Source: Methylophilus sp. | GTDB lineage: Bacteria > Pseudomonadota > Gammaproteobacteria > Burkholderiales > Methylophilaceae | Reading direction: 5' to 3' | Length of the DNA: 64,000 bases | Assembly: GCA_030696695.1 (NCBI GenBank) | Contig: JAUYRP010000021.1 | Span: 186,001 to 250,000 of the forward strand | In this document: positions 28,914 through 41,052 of the stretch, in pieces | Layout: each line of letters begins with the position of its first letter | Numbering within the stretch: position 1 is the first letter of the stretch | The notes under the pieces: model-generated | What the model was told of the DNA's origin: nothing | The model's database searches: none | Seen by the model: the letters and a program-made list of their open reading frames with translations, nothing else | Position numbers and translations under genes: made by a program

Positions 28914-29714
28914 TTAAGTTTCTTTTTTTACCTTTTGCTTAACCCACAAATAATAGCCAGATAAAGCGTACACAAACACGACTGTAAACAACACTTCTGG
29001 CGGGCTGTAGGAAATCAATACAAACGCTAGCATAATCGCCAACACAGCCACAAAGGGCACGCTTGCTTTGAGATTAATGTCTTTACCACTGTAAAAGCGT
29101 AAGTCGGACACCATAGAGCCAGCTGCAAATACGGTTAAAAACCAAGCTATCCATTTCATTTGCAGTGCACCAAAAAAGATCTCACGACCATCCACATTGT
29201 ACTCATAAGACACCCAAACAAAGCCTGCGAGCAGTGCGGCAGCAGCTGGACTAGGTAAGCCCTGAAAGAAACGTTTGTCTTGGTGTGGGTCATCCAGTTT
29301 GGTGTTAAAGCGCGCTAAGCGCAATGCAGCGCATGCACAATAGATAAAAGCTGCAATCCAGCCGAGTTTATTCATGGGCTTGAGCGCCCATACATACATA
29401 ATCAATGCTGGCGCAACACCAAAAGAAACCATGTCCGACAAGCTGTCATATTCGGCTCCAAATGCGCTTTGCGTATTGGTCATACGTGCTACGCGACCAT
29501 CTAGCCCATCCATCACCATCGCAATAAAAATAGCAATCGCCGAATGTTCAAATCGGCCATTCATGGCTTGCACGATCGCGTAAAATCCAGCAAATAACGC
29601 AGCTGAGGTGAATAAGTTGGGCAATAAGTAAATGCCGCGTTCACGTAAACTAGGATTATCGAGTGCGCGTCTGGTTGGACGTTGTTTAATTTCTGCCATT
29701 TTGGACACAGTCAT
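28914..29714 (-). CDS. pssA: CDP-diacylglycerol-serine O-phosphatidyltransferase
   Basis: Makes phosphatidylserine, the precursor of phosphatidylethanolamine, in the inner membrane. This is the type II, multi-span enzyme: the CDP-alcohol phosphotransferase motif runs from DGLDGRVAR to GAEYDSLSDMVSFG (about residues 68-94). The 266 residues include about six spans. Start 29714, with a second Met at 29699 possible. It precedes leuA on the same strand, but leuA appears to have its own promoter. Confidence 0.93.
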   Translation of the reverse strand: MTVSKMAEIKQRPTRRALDNPSLRERGIYLLPNLFTSAALFAGFYAIVQAMNGRFEHSAIAIFIAMVMDGLDGRVARMTNTQSAFGAEYDSLSDMVSFGVAPALIMYVWALKPMNKLGWIAAFIYCACAALRLARFNTKLDDPHQDKRFFQGLPSPAAAALLAGFVWVSYEYNVDGREIFFGALQMKWIAWFLTVFAAGSMVSDLRFYSGKDINLKASVPFVAVLAIMLAFVLISYSPPEVLFTVVFVYALSGYYLWVKQKVKKET

Positions 29715-29849
29715 TGCTAATCATGAAGAGCAAGTATAAATCAAGTTGAGTGGATATACATCACATTCCACATGCCTAACTGCATAGCAAAAACTGAGCA
29801 AATACTACATAACTTTCAGTAAAGCATCATATCGGCCTAAAGATAGTGA

Positions 29850-31022
<1,173 letters not shown>

Positions 31023-31103
31023 ATGTGCCTAAATGGTCTATGCAAAAATAGTCTATGTTAGAATCGCGAGTTGATTTATTTTATTTGATTAGGAAGCGTA
31101 TCC

Positions 31104-31424
31104 ATGTTTATTAGCAATGCATTTGCAGCCCCGGCTGCCCCAGGTGGCGATTTATTAACTGGCATATTGCCGATGATCGTTATTTTTATCTTATTTTACT
31201 TTATGCTGATTCGCCCACAACTTAAGCAAGCCAAGCAACAAAAAGCCATGATTGAAGCACTTAAAGCAGGTGATGAAGTGGCAACTTCTGGCGGTATCGT
31301 AGGCAAAGTAACTAAAGTGAGTGAAAGCTTTGTCAGCATAGAAATTGCCGACAACACAGTCGTCAACGTACAAAAACACACCATACAAACTTTACTGCCT
31401 CCAGGCACCATTAAAACCATTTAA
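31104..31424 (+). CDS. yajC: Preprotein translocase accessory subunit YajC
   Basis: A 106-residue protein with one N-terminal membrane span (about 18-38) and a basic cytoplasmic domain (RPQLKQAKQQKAMIEALK, GDEVATSGGIVGKV). It associates with SecDF. TAGGAAG lies before the ATG. It is 30 bp upstream of secD. Confidence 0.96.
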   Translation: MFISNAFAAPAAPGGDLLTGILPMIVIFILFYFMLIRPQLKQAKQQKAMIEALKAGDEVATSGGIVGKVTKVSESFVSIEIADNTVVNVQKHTIQTLLPPGTIKTI

Positions 31425-31453
31425 TTCTAATAAGCGTCTGAGCGAGCCAAGCT

Positions 31454-33301
31454 ATGAACCGTTACCCTCTGTGGAAATACATTTTAATTGCAACCGTCAT
31501 ATTCATTGGCTTGCTTTACACACTCCCCAATTTCTTTGGTGAATCGCCTGCAGTACAAATAAGCCCCGCAAAATCTTCCATCAAGTCTGATGATGCGATG
31601 TTGAAGAAAGTAGAAAACACACTGCAACTTGCCAACATCGCTTTTAACGGTATTTATTTGGATGCAAGTGGCGTAAAGGTTCGTTTTGAGAATACAGATG
31701 ACCAGCTTAAAGCGAAAGATAAATTAAGCACCAATTTGGGTAAAGACTACACGATTGCGCTTAACTTGCTTTCACAAACACCCAACTGGTTATTAGCGAT
31801 TGGTGCTAAGCCCATGTATTTAGGGTTGGACTTACGCGGTGGCGTACACTTTTTACTGCAAGTAGACATGAAGGCTGCATTAGATAAAGCAGCCGAAAGC
31901 AGTGTCGGCGATTTCCGCACTAGTTTGCGTAAAGAAAAAATCAATTACTTTGGCATTTCCCGCGAAGGCCAACAGGTCGTCGTCAAGTTTGATAATGCAA
32001 GTGAAGCCGAAAAAGCAGAGCGCCTATTGAGCAAAGATTACCCAGACTTGACTTACGCAATGAGTGGCAGCGGCAAAGACATCACACTCACCGCAAACAT
32101 GGGTTTGGCTTCGCAAAAGCGCACACAAGAATTTGCGCTTAAACAAAACTTACAAACACTACATAACCGTATCAATGAACTCGGCGTTGCTGAGCCGATT
32201 GTTCAGCAGCAAGGGGTTGATCGTATCGTCGTGCAATTACCTGGCGTACAAGATACCGCTAAAGCCAAAGAGATTTTAGGCCGTACTGCCACCCTAGAAA
32301 TTCGTCTTGTAGATGAAGAAAAAACTGATTTTGCAACGATGGAAAAGGCATTGAATGGCCAGGTTCCATTTGGTGATGAGTTGTACAAAGATCGCCAAGA
32401 TCGCCCTATTCTAGTGAAGAAAAGTGTGGTGCTGACAGGTGACCGCATTACGGATGCTGGTCCTGGTGTTGACCAACAAAATGGTAGCTCTGTCGTCAAT
32501 GTCACTTTAGATAGTCGAGGCGCTGGCATTTTCAAAAATGTGACCAGAGATAATGTTGGTAAGCGCATGGCGATTCTTTTGATTGAAAAAGGCAGCACTG
32601 AAATCATTACCGCCCCCGTCATCAATGAAGAAATTGGTGGTGGTCGCGTCCAAATTTCTGGCATGGCAAATGCACAAGAGGCGACCGACATCTCCTTACT
32701 ACTTCGTGCTGGTGCACTAGCTGCACCGATGGAAATTATTGAAGAGCGCACTGTTGGCCCAAGCATGGGTGTGGAAAATATTCAGCGTGGTGTGCATTCT
32801 ACGTTATGGGGCTTTGCCGCCATTGCGCTATTCATGATTATTTATTACATGGTGTTTGGTGGTTTCTCTGTGATTGCGCTGAGTGTGAACTTGTTACTGC
32901 TCGTTGCACTGCTGTCCATGTTGCAAGCCACGCTGACCTTGCCTGGCTTGGCAGCTGTAGCCCTTACACTGGGGATGGCGATTGACGCAAACGTGTTAAT
33001 TAATGAGCGGATACGTGAGGAGTTGCGCAATGGCAATACGCCTCAGGCCGCCATCCATGCTGGTTACGACCGCGCTTGGGGCACTATTTTAGATTCCAAC
33101 ATCACCACACTTATTGCAGGCTTGGCGCTCTTTATGTTTGGTACAGGTCCAGTAAAAGGCTTTGCAGTGGTGCACGTGCTGGGCATTTTAACTTCCATGT
33201 TTAGTGCTGTTTTAGTCTCGCGGGCTATCGTCAATCTCTACTATGGCTATCGCCGCAAAATTGACAATGTGTCTATTGGCCAAATATACAAACCCAACTA
33301 A
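31454..33301 (+). CDS. secD: Protein translocase subunit SecD
   Basis: A 615-residue RND-type translocation motor component with six spans. It has the first span near residues 10-28, a large periplasmic P1 domain (LGLDLRGGVHFLLQVD), and C-terminal spans with GMAIDANVLINERIREELR, which holds the conserved Asp of the proton path. Works with SecF and YajC to pull exported proteins using the proton motive force. Confidence 0.97.
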   Translation: MNRYPLWKYILIATVIFIGLLYTLPNFFGESPAVQISPAKSSIKSDDAMLKKVENTLQLANIAFNGIYLDASGVKVRFENTDDQLKAKDKLSTNLGKDYTIALNLLSQTPNWLLAIGAKPMYLGLDLRGGVHFLLQVDMKAALDKAAESSVGDFRTSLRKEKINYFGISREGQQVVVKFDNASEAEKAERLLSKDYPDLTYAMSGSGKDITLTANMGLASQKRTQEFALKQNLQTLHNRINELGVAEPIVQQQGVDRIVVQLPGVQDTAKAKEILGRTATLEIRLVDEEKTDFATMEKALNGQVPFGDELYKDRQDRPILVKKSVVLTGDRITDAGPGVDQQNGSSVVNVTLDSRGAGIFKNVTRDNVGKRMAILLIEKGSTEIITAPVINEEIGGGRVQISGMANAQEATDISLLLRAGALAAPMEIIEERTVGPSMGVENIQRGVHSTLWGFAAIALFMIIYYMVFGGFSVIALSVNLLLLVALLSMLQATLTLPGLAAVALTLGMAIDANVLINERIREELRNGNTPQAAIHAGYDRAWGTILDSNITTLIAGLALFMFGTGPVKGFAVVHVLGILTSMFSAVLVSRAIVNLYYGYRRKIDNVSIGQIYKPN

Positions 33302-33331
33302 TACCGCATATAGGTAACGAAGAGTAAAACT

Positions 33332-34276
33332 ATGGAATTATTTAGAATCAAAAACGATATCCCCTTCATGAGTTATGGTCGCTTAACTACGGCCATCTCA
33401 CTGATTACATTTATCCTTGCGGTGTTTTTTTTAGCGACGCGTGGCTTAAATTTTGGTGTTGATTTCACTGGTGGCACCATCATGGAAATTAACTATCCAC
33501 AAGCGGCCAATCTTGAAAGTATCCGTAAGACGATGGATGAGCTTGGGCTTAAGGATGCTACGGTGCAAAATTTTGGTACCAGCCAAGATGTGTTGATTCG
33601 CCTTCCGATTAAGAAAGACTTATCTATTGCACAATTGTCTGAGCGTGTCAGTGAAGCCCTCAAGGCATCAGACCCGCAAGCCGATGTACGTCGTGTTGAA
33701 AGTGTGGGCGCACAAGTCAGTGATGAGCTTTATGAAAATGGCGGATTAGCATTACTGCTCGTGTGTATTGGTATTATGGCTTATTTAGCCGTGCGTTTTG
33801 AGTGGCGTTTTGCAGTTGCCGCGATTATCGCCAACATGCATGATGTGATTATCATCTTAGGCTTTTTCGCCTTCTTCCAATGGGAGTTTTCACTGACAGT
33901 TCTGGCCGCAGTGTTAGCTGTGCTGGGCTATTCTGTGAATGAGTCTGTCGTTGTATTTGACCGTGTACGTGAAAACTTCCGCAAAATGCGTAAGGCCAGC
34001 GTGACCACGGTAATCGACAACGCCATTACTCGTACTATGTCACGCACGGTGATTACGCATTTCTCAACACAATTAATGGTGCTTTCAATGCTTTTGTTCG
34101 GTGGCGAGGTGTTACACAACTTTTCATTGGCACTCACCATCGGCATTCTCTTTGGCATCTACTCTTCCGTACTTGTGGCATGCCCAATTGCATTAATGTT
34201 GGGTGTGAATCGTGCCAATCTGATTGGTGATGTAGAGAAAAAATCTGACACTGAGGCGACCGAAGTCACCCCATAA
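33332..34276 (+). CDS. secF: Protein translocase subunit SecF
   Basis: A 314-residue SecF with six spans. FGVDFTGGTIMEINYP begins the periplasmic domain and GYSVNESVVVFDRVRENFRK is the conserved TM4 region. Thirty bp downstream of secD; an intrinsic terminator follows about 40 bp after the stop. Confidence 0.97.
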   Translation: MELFRIKNDIPFMSYGRLTTAISLITFILAVFFLATRGLNFGVDFTGGTIMEINYPQAANLESIRKTMDELGLKDATVQNFGTSQDVLIRLPIKKDLSIAQLSERVSEALKASDPQADVRRVESVGAQVSDELYENGGLALLLVCIGIMAYLAVRFEWRFAVAAIIANMHDVIIILGFFAFFQWEFSLTVLAAVLAVLGYSVNESVVVFDRVRENFRKMRKASVTTVIDNAITRTMSRTVITHFSTQLMVLSMLLFGGEVLHNFSLALTIGILFGIYSSVLVACPIALMLGVNRANLIGDVEKKSDTEATEVTP

Positions 34277-34314
34277 TGATTGCTGACGCGATAAAACGTA
34301 TCGCTTGATTTTGC

Positions 34315-34345
34315 AGGCCACTAGGTTAAACTAGTGGCCTGTTTA
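34315..34345 (+). terminator. Terminator after secF
   Basis: The stem AGGCCACTAG / CTAGTGGCCT has a 6-nt loop and is followed by a T-rich stretch (GTTTATTT). It ends the tgt-yajC-secDF unit. Confidence 0.75.
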
Positions 34346-34363
34346 TTTGCGCTTTAACTTCTT

Positions 34364-35635
34364 TTGGATAATATTCCTATCTCGTGGCAATTGCTTGGTT
34401 TAGCATGTTTGCTGCTTATCTCTGGTTTCTTTTCACTAGCCGAAACCAGCTTGATGTCACTCAATCGATATCGGTTACGTCACTTGGTCAAAGAAGGTAA
34501 TCGTGGCGCAAAACTCGCCAGTACGCTGCTAGCAAAAACAGACAAACTATTGGGTGTGATTCTGCTGTGCAACAACTTTGCGAACGCTGCATCTGCAACC
34601 CTAGTAGCCGTCATCACTGTAGAGCTATTTGGAGAAGGTGAGTGGGCACTGATGATAGGCACGCTGTCAGTGACATTTGCAATTTTAGTATTCAGCGAAA
34701 TTTCTCCCAAGGTGATTGCGGCAGCTTATCCTGAAAAAATAGGCATTGTGTGTAGCTATATATTGTATCCACTTCTCAAAGTTCTCTACCCCGCTGTTTG
34801 GTTTGTAAATTTGTTTGTAAGAGGTTTACTCAAACTGCTCAGGGTCAATGTCAATTTCGCCGAGACCACTCAATCACTCACCATGGATGAACTGCGCAGC
34901 ATTGTCACCGATGCAGGACACTTTATGCCTAAAAAGCACCGAACCATCTTATTGAATCTATTTGATTTAGAGAAAATCACAGTAGATGATGTGATGACAG
35001 CGCACACCATGGTGGAAGTGATTGATTTTGATCAGCCAATTGAAGATATTTTGCAGCGCATCTCTACTAGCCATCACACGCGCCTACCAGTGCGGGAAGG
35101 CGATAACGAGGAGATGATTGGCATTTTGCATATCAGAAAAGTCATGAATCAAATCCGTGGCTACCAACATGAAGAGCCGCTCGACAAAGAGGCGTTACGC
35201 GAAATCATCAGCGAACCTTACTTTATTCCATCAGGCACCCCGCTTTACACCCAGATTCAACAGTTCCAAGAAAACCAAGAACGTATTGCATTGATTGTCG
35301 ACGAATACGGAGAATTCAAAGGAATTATTACCCTAGAGGATATTCTTGAAGAGGTAATTGGTGACTTCACGACACACTCCCCTAGTCGCATTGGCGGGTT
35401 TAGACAAGAAACGGATGGTAGTTGGCTGGTGGACGGGAGCAGTTCATTGCGAGACCTCAATAAAAAGCTTCATTTATCTCTACCTACCGATGGCCCACGC
35501 ACACTCAATGGTTTAGTGATTGAACATTTTGAGGACATTCCAGAACCTAATACAAGCTTTAGAATTGGCAATCACACGCTGGAAATTGTGCAAACACAGG
35601 ACAGAATTGTCAAAATCGTCAAAATCTTTCCATAA
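34364..35635 (+). CDS. CNNM/CBS-domain (HlyC/CorC family) membrane protein
   Basis: A 423-residue protein with an N-terminal DUF21 (CNNM) membrane domain of about four spans (residues 1-190, FFSLAETSLMSLNRYRL), a pair of CBS domains (about 205-335; VDEYGEFKGIITLEDILEE), and a C-terminal CorC_HlyC domain. Family members are linked to Mg2+/Co2+ efflux or homeostasis. The start is a TTG, since no in-frame ATG exists near the conserved N-terminus and the region before is the secF terminator. Weak ribosome-binding site. Confidence 0.87.
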   Translation: MDNIPISWQLLGLACLLLISGFFSLAETSLMSLNRYRLRHLVKEGNRGAKLASTLLAKTDKLLGVILLCNNFANAASATLVAVITVELFGEGEWALMIGTLSVTFAILVFSEISPKVIAAAYPEKIGIVCSYILYPLLKVLYPAVWFVNLFVRGLLKLLRVNVNFAETTQSLTMDELRSIVTDAGHFMPKKHRTILLNLFDLEKITVDDVMTAHTMVEVIDFDQPIEDILQRISTSHHTRLPVREGDNEEMIGILHIRKVMNQIRGYQHEEPLDKEALREIISEPYFIPSGTPLYTQIQQFQENQERIALIVDEYGEFKGIITLEDILEEVIGDFTTHSPSRIGGFRQETDGSWLVDGSSSLRDLNKKLHLSLPTDGPRTLNGLVIEHFEDIPEPNTSFRIGNHTLEIVQTQDRIVKIVKIFP

Positions 35636-35647
35636 TCACTTAACCCT

Positions 35648-35671
35648 ATTCAAATTGGGCTTGAATTTTTT
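35648..35671 (+). terminator. Probable terminator after the CBS-domain gene
   Basis: ATTCAA and TTGAAT pair across a 7-nt loop, followed by a T run. The stem is short and AT-rich. Confidence 0.45.
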
Positions 35672-35722
35672 AGCATTCGGCTCAAAATAAGCACTAACAA
35701 GTAATCTAAAGTTGTAAAGTAA

Positions 35723-36034
35723 ATGGCACAACCACATTCAAACGGCGATACCGCACTTAAGCCAAATGCAGTCAAACCAAAACTGCCTGAAATGTTTAAA
35801 GTATTGTTGTTAAATGACGATTACACTCCTATGGAGTTTGTTGTGGAAACGATAGAGCAGTTTTTTAACAAAAGTCGTGAACAAGCAACACAAATTATGC
35901 TCAAAGTACATACTGAGGGTGTTGGGGTTTGTGGCGTATACCCGCTGGACATTGCTGAAACAAAAATGAATCAAGTTTTGGTTCACGCAAAAGAGTCGCA
36001 ACACCCTTTGCAGTGCGTGATTGAGCCTGCTTAA
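35723..36034 (+). CDS. clpS: ClpAP adaptor protein ClpS
   Basis: A 103-residue adaptor that hands N-degron substrates to ClpA. The core domain (about 25-103) includes [20 protein letters not shown], whose [10 protein letters not shown] stretch is the ClpS hallmark, and [19 protein letters not shown]. clpA follows at 36152 on the same strand. Confidence 0.97.
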   Translation: MAQPHSNGDTALKPNAVKPKLPEMFKVLLLNDDYTPMEFVVETIEQFFNKSREQATQIMLKVHTEGVGVCGVYPLDIAETKMNQVLVHAKESQHPLQCVIEPA

Positions 36035-36151
36035 ATTTGTAATGGCAAACAAGTAGACAAAAGCAGGCTTTAAATTTAAATTGCAATCGAAGACCAGTGT
36101 TAAGATTGAATACAGTTGATTGATGTTAATAGTGAAAGTTAAGGTATTAAG

Positions 36152-38413
36152 ATGATAGCTCAAGAGTTAGAAGTCAGCCTGCATATGGCGTTCATGGATG
36201 CGCGACAAAAGCGCCATGAGCTCATAACGGTCGAGCATCTCTTACTGGCGATGATAGACAACCCAACTGCAGCTGAAGTATTGCGAGCATGTGGCGCCAA
36301 ATTTGATGTATTACGTTCCGAACTCAATCAATACATTGAAGAACACACCCCCACAGTCAATGGTGAAGGGGAGGTAGACACACAACCAACGCTTGGTTTT
36401 CAACGCGTCATTCAACGCGCCATGTTGCACGTACAATCTTCTGGCAAAAAAGAAGTGACCGGAGCTAATGTACTCGTTGCTATTTATGGCGAAAAAGACT
36501 CTCACGCAGTATTCTTTCTTCATCAGCAAGGCATTACGCGCCTTGATGTCGTTAACTTCATCTCTCATGGCGTGGCTAAATTGCCAGAGGGCGAAGAAAA
36601 AGCGGATAGCAGTGAAACAGAGAACGAAGCTGAGCCAACACCTGCAGGCGCACTAGAAAACTTTACGCTCAATTTAAATGCCCAAGTAGCCGCAGGGAAA
36701 ATTGATCCTTTGATTGGTCGTGGTCAAGAGCTAGAGCGTGTCATTCAAACACTATGCCGTCGTCGCAAGAATAATCCATTATTGGTGGGTGAAGCAGGTG
36801 TAGGCAAAACGGCGATTGCAGAAGGTTTGGCTAGTCGTATTGTGGAACAAGATATCCCTGAAGTATTAGCCAATGCCACTGTCTATTCATTAGACATGGG
36901 TGCCTTATTGGCTGGTACAAAATACCGTGGTGATTTTGAGCAGCGCTTGAAGGCTGTTATGAAACAATTGGCAGAAAAACCAGATGCGATTTTGTTCATT
37001 GATGAAATCCATACTTTGATTGGTGCCGGTGCCGCAAGCGGTGGTACCTTAGATGCCAGTAACTTGCTAAAACCAGCATTATCTAATGGCTCACTCAAGT
37101 GTATTGGTGCCACTACCTATCAAGAGTACCGTGGTATTTTTGAAAAAGACCACGCCTTGTCACGTCGATTCCAAAAAATTGATGTGGTGGAACCTAGTGT
37201 GGCCGAAACCATTGAAATTTTAAAAGGCTTAAAATCTAAGTTTGAAGAACACCACAGTGTGAAATACAGTGCGAGCGCACTCAGCACAGCTGCAGAGCTA
37301 TCAGCCAAATACATCAATGACCGCCATTTGCCGGACAAGGCAATTGATGTCATCGATGAAGCAGGTGCTGCACAACGTATTCTGCCAAAAAATAAACAGA
37401 AGAAAGTGATTGGTAACAAAGAGATTGAAGACATTATTGCTAAAATTGCGCGCATTCCGCCTAAAAACATCTCTAGTGATGATCGCAATGCACTGAAAAC
37501 GCTAGAGCGTGATTTAAAAGCAGTGGTATTTGGACAAGACAAAGCCATTGAGACATTAGCTTCTGCCGTAAAAATGGCACGTAGCGGTTTGGGTCAAAAT
37601 AACAAGCCGATTGGTAGCTTCTTATTCAGCGGCCCTACAGGGGTAGGTAAAACTGAAGTGGCCAAACAATTGGCGTATATCATGGGCATTGAATTGGTAC
37701 GCTTTGATATGAGCGAATACATGGAGCGCCATGCAGTCAGTCGTTTGATTGGTGCGCCTCCAGGCTATGTAGGTTTTGATCAAGGTGGGTTACTCACCGA
37801 AGCAGTGACCAAACAACCGTATTGTGTACTGCTTTTAGATGAGATTGAAAAAGCGCACCCAGACATTTTCAACATTTTGTTGCAAGTGATGGATCATGGC
37901 ACTCTGACAGACAATAATGGTCGCAAAGCAGACTTCCGCAATGTAACGATTATTATGACGACGAATGCAGGCGCAGAGAATATGTCTAAATCTAGCATTG
38001 GCTTTACCAATGTGAAAGACGCTACAGACGAAGCAGCCGATATTAAACGCTTCTTTAGCCCTGAGTTCCGCAACCGTTTAGATGCGACCGTCTCGTTTGG
38101 TGCTTTGTCACACGAAATTATTATTCGTGTGGTAGATAAATTCTTAATGCAGCTAGAAGACCAATTGCATGAGAAAAAAGTGGATGTCACTTTCAGTGAT
38201 GCGCTTAAATCCTACTTAGGCAAAAAAGGCTTTGATCCGTTGATGGGTGCTCGACCCATGGCAAGATTGATTCAAGACACGATTCGCAAAGCCTTGGCAG
38301 ACGAATTGTTATTTGGTCGTTTGAGCAATGGTGGCTCGGTACATGTAGATATCGACGACAAAGACCAAGTCAAACTGGTATTTAACGAAGAGGCAGTTGA
38401 AGCGCCAGTATAG
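36152..38413 (+). CDS. clpA: ATP-dependent Clp protease ATPase subunit ClpA
   Basis: A 753-residue AAA+ unfoldase for ClpP. The N domain spans 1-150. AAA-1 has the Walker [16 protein letters not shown] and Walker B ILFIDEIH, and AAA-2 has [15 protein letters not shown] and [12 protein letters not shown]. An acidic linker (about 150-170) follows the N domain. AAGG precedes the ATG; the ClpP-binding IGF/L-type loop (SSIGFTN) is present. No clpP in the window. Confidence 0.97.
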   Translation: MIAQELEVSLHMAFMDARQKRHELITVEHLLLAMIDNPTAAEVLRACGAKFDVLRSELNQYIEEHTPTVNGEGEVDTQPTLGFQRVIQRAMLHVQSSGKKEVTGANVLVAIYGEKDSHAVFFLHQQGITRLDVVNFISHGVAKLPEGEEKADSSETENEAEPTPAGALENFTLNLNAQVAAGKIDPLIGRGQELERVIQTLCRRRKNNPLLVGEAGVGKTAIAEGLASRIVEQDIPEVLANATVYSLDMGALLAGTKYRGDFEQRLKAVMKQLAEKPDAILFIDEIHTLIGAGAASGGTLDASNLLKPALSNGSLKCIGATTYQEYRGIFEKDHALSRRFQKIDVVEPSVAETIEILKGLKSKFEEHHSVKYSASALSTAAELSAKYINDRHLPDKAIDVIDEAGAAQRILPKNKQKKVIGNKEIEDIIAKIARIPPKNISSDDRNALKTLERDLKAVVFGQDKAIETLASAVKMARSGLGQNNKPIGSFLFSGPTGVGKTEVAKQLAYIMGIELVRFDMSEYMERHAVSRLIGAPPGYVGFDQGGLLTEAVTKQPYCVLLLDEIEKAHPDIFNILLQVMDHGTLTDNNGRKADFRNVTIIMTTNAGAENMSKSSIGFTNVKDATDEAADIKRFFSPEFRNRLDATVSFGALSHEIIIRVVDKFLMQLEDQLHEKKVDVTFSDALKSYLGKKGFDPLMGARPMARLIQDTIRKALADELLFGRLSNGGSVHVDIDDKDQVKLVFNEEAVEAPV

Positions 38414-38439
38414 TTGGCAGCAATAGTATGAACAAAATA

Positions 38440-38459
38440 GGCGCTCTGGCGCCTTTTTT
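38440..38459 (+). terminator. Terminator after clpA
   Basis: GGCGC-TCTG-GCGCC followed by TTTTTT, about 27 bp past the clpA stop. Confidence 0.8.
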
Positions 38460-38470
38460 GTTGTGATTTA

Positions 38471-39079
38471 CTAATCTAGGTAAGTAGGATATTTCTGCAT
38501 CACCTGGCTAAATAATTCACTTTCCACCCAATAGCTTAGCCAAGCTGCCACACATTGGTAATTCGAACTGCCAAACCATATCGGATCCACCGCGGCAAAC
38601 TGTCGGACAAACGGGAACAACGCTATATCGACCATCGAAGCTTGATGACCCAGTATAAAGCGATGTTGCTGGAGCACTGTCTCCAATTGCTGTAAGTGGG
38701 TTTCACCTTGCGCGCGATAATCAGCTTGCGCAGACTCAGGATATTTTTCAGGATACTTATAACGGTCTAGGGCTGCTTTGAAAGGGCCATCGTTCTTGGT
38801 AATCCATTGCTGTCGTTGCGTATGATCTACAGCCAGCCAAGCCTCAGGATCATGCTGCTGCAATGCCCAATCCATAATGTCTATACTTTGTTCAATCACA
38901 TGTCCGTTTGGTAAAACCAGCACCGGGACAGTACCTTTAGGCGACACTGCCAACATATGTGCGGGTTTATTACGTAATGAAATCTCACGCAACTCAACAG
39001 AAATATTGGCAACATATAGCGCCATCCGGGCACGCATCGCATACGGACAGCGACGATAAGAATACAAGATTGGTGTCAT
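38471..39079 (-). CDS. Glutathione S-transferase-like protein
   Basis: A 202-residue GST fold. The N-terminal thioredoxin-like half begins LYSYRRCPYAMRARMAL, with a CPYA motif close to that of glutaredoxin-2-like and omega-type GSTs, where the Cys is catalytic. SPKGTVPVLVL and IEQSIDIMDW are the glutathione-contact stretches. The C-terminal half is helical. Substrate unknown. It is upstream of nothing on its strand; pyrD precedes it by 20 bp and may be co-transcribed. Confidence 0.88.
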   Translation of the reverse strand: MTPILYSYRRCPYAMRARMALYVANISVELREISLRNKPAHMLAVSPKGTVPVLVLPNGHVIEQSIDIMDWALQQHDPEAWLAVDHTQRQQWITKNDGPFKAALDRYKYPEKYPESAQADYRAQGETHLQQLETVLQQHRFILGHQASMVDIALFPFVRQFAAVDPIWFGSSNYQCVAAWLSYWVESELFSQVMQKYPTYLD

Positions 39080-39099
39080 GTTAGGCTGTTGGGTGTGGC

Positions 39100-40116
39100 C
39101 TAGCCTAACGCTTTACAAACATCGGTCACTAGCTTTGGTCCTTTATAAATAAGGCCGCTGTATACCTGTACTAAACTCGCACCTGCAGCAATCTTTTCTA
39201 CCGCATCGGCACCAGATAAAATACCACCAACCCCAATAATAGGCAGAGCTCCCTGCAATTGTGTGGAAAGTTGTTGTATCACGCGTGTAGCACTGTTTTT
39301 AACTGGCGCGCCAGACAATCCCCCTGCTTCTTCAGCATTAGGCATACCAGCAATCGCATCGCGCGCCAATGTTGTATTGGTCGCTATTACGCCATCTATT
39401 TGATGCTGCATCAGCAAATCTGCAATCTCAATGATTTGTTCACCCGTTAAATCTGGTGCAATTTTCAATGCCATTGGCACATATCGCCCATACTGCTGAG
39501 CCAGTTTGGTTTGTGTCAACTTGAGCGTTGCCAGTAAAGCTGACAATGCTTCCTTTTCTTGCAGCGCACGCAAATTTTTAGTGTTGGGTGAAGAAATATT
39601 CACCGTGATGTAGCTGGCATATGGATACACTTTCTCCATGCAGTGCACGTAGTCATCCACAGCACGCTCGTTAGGTGTATCAAAGTTTTTACCAATGTTA
39701 ATACCTAGCACACCTTGATACTTAGATGCCTTTACGTTGGAGATTAAATGATCCACGCCTAGGTTATTAAATCCAAAGCGATTGATAATGCCTTCTGCCT
39801 CTTTCACGCGGAATAATCGTGGTTTTGGGTTGCCTGGCTGCGGGCGTGGCGTCACAGTGCCTACCTCAATAAATCCAAAGCCTAGTGCCGCCATGCCATC
39901 AATTACAGCTGCATTTTTATCTAACCCAGCAGCTAAACCTATTGCGTTAGGAAACGTGATCCCCATCACTTGACGTGGGGTAGATTCACATTGATTTGAA
40001 TGCAGACGCATCAACCCTAACCGCTCCGCCCATCTCAAACTAGCCAGAGTAACGTCATGTGCGTATTCAGCCTCTAGTTGGAACAACAAGGGTTTGAATA
40101 ATGGGTAAATATTCAT
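39100..40116 (-). CDS. pyrD: Dihydroorotate dehydrogenase (quinone), class 2
   Basis: Oxidises dihydroorotate to orotate with quinone, on the inner membrane. The 338 residues include the class 2 N-terminal amphipathic extension (residues 1-40). [13 protein letters not shown] and [15 protein letters not shown] are FMN/substrate motifs; the Ser in NISSPN is the class 2 catalytic base. [20 protein letters not shown] binds FMN phosphate. Confidence 0.97.
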   Translation of the reverse strand: MNIYPLFKPLLFQLEAEYAHDVTLASLRWAERLGLMRLHSNQCESTPRQVMGITFPNAIGLAAGLDKNAAVIDGMAALGFGFIEVGTVTPRPQPGNPKPRLFRVKEAEGIINRFGFNNLGVDHLISNVKASKYQGVLGINIGKNFDTPNERAVDDYVHCMEKVYPYASYITVNISSPNTKNLRALQEKEALSALLATLKLTQTKLAQQYGRYVPMALKIAPDLTGEQIIEIADLLMQHQIDGVIATNTTLARDAIAGMPNAEEAGGLSGAPVKNSATRVIQQLSTQLQGALPIIGVGGILSGADAVEKIAAGASLVQVYSGLIYKGPKLVTDVCKALG

Positions 40117-40152
40117 GGTGAGGACTGCTCTCTTATAGATTCAATTGACGGA

Positions 40153-40935
40153 TTAACCGACCACATATACCTGATATTTATGTGCACAGGATTTACATTT
40201 AAATAGTCGCCCATGTGCAGCCTTAGACATGGCTTTGGTTTCACAGCGAGGACAGTATACATCTGCGCCTTCACTACTGGCTTGATATGCTTTGGGGGCA
40301 GGCTGTTGAACGCCTGCGCTACTATGTACTAGCTGACCATGCCTGTAAGTACCAAGTAAAATCAACATGAGGGCTGTGTTTTCTAATACTACATTGAGCT
40401 CAAGTCCCATGACCGACTCATGAATCATGATGTCTATATGATGAAAAGAAGCTGCACGAATTAATATGAAGGCAAAAAGAAAAAATAATCCCAACCATAT
40501 GAATTGATAGCGTCGCCAATGATCCATTAACGCTATTCTGAGTGTGAACAATGCAATCAACATAGAAAAACCCACGCAACAGATAAACAGTATCTGCAGC
40601 TGTCTTCGATGCTCGTACCAGCCATGCTCAACCGCAGCATCTCGCATCAGTTGCGTAAATAAGGTTTGTAAATCAAGCTGCTTGTTGATGGCTAGCAGCA
40701 ACAAGAAAAGACCCAATAAAAGCCAGAACCTATAGGGTTCAGCCATTCGCATATGATGCTTGGCTTTTACATAACATCGAGCAATCACTAGCAAGTACAT
40801 GCCTACTGTGAGCCAGCCCCAAATGGTAGGGTCGCCTATGCCGACATGCCAACGGCCATCCTGTTCTGTGGCAGCCAGCAATATTGGGCTTTGTACAAAC
40901 ATCATAATGCTAATAAGAAACTGGGGTATAGACAT
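40153..40935 (-). CDS. Multi-span membrane protein with C-terminal zinc ribbon, unknown function
   Basis: A 260-residue protein. Six hydrophobic segments lie between about residues 5 and 205, some periplasmic charged loops between them. The last 35 residues hold two CxxC knuckles, YCPRCETK and FKCKSCAH, forming a zinc-ribbon on the side opposite the N-terminus. I do not recognise the family. It lies just upstream of pyrD on the same strand, which may only be accidental. Confidence 0.65.
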   Translation of the reverse strand: MSIPQFLISIMMFVQSPILLAATEQDGRWHVGIGDPTIWGWLTVGMYLLVIARCYVKAKHHMRMAEPYRFWLLLGLFLLLLAINKQLDLQTLFTQLMRDAAVEHGWYEHRRQLQILFICCVGFSMLIALFTLRIALMDHWRRYQFIWLGLFFLFAFILIRAASFHHIDIMIHESVMGLELNVVLENTALMLILLGTYRHGQLVHSSAGVQQPAPKAYQASSEGADVYCPRCETKAMSKAAHGRLFKCKSCAHKYQVYVVG

Positions 40936-41052
40936 ATCTAAACGGTGTGTTGGATTGGAGAAATACGCTCACTGTTTGCGCTATATCAAAAATAAAACAT
41001 GGGTGCCGTGTCAAAGTACGGTTAGATTTAACCACACTTAAGGAGCACACCC

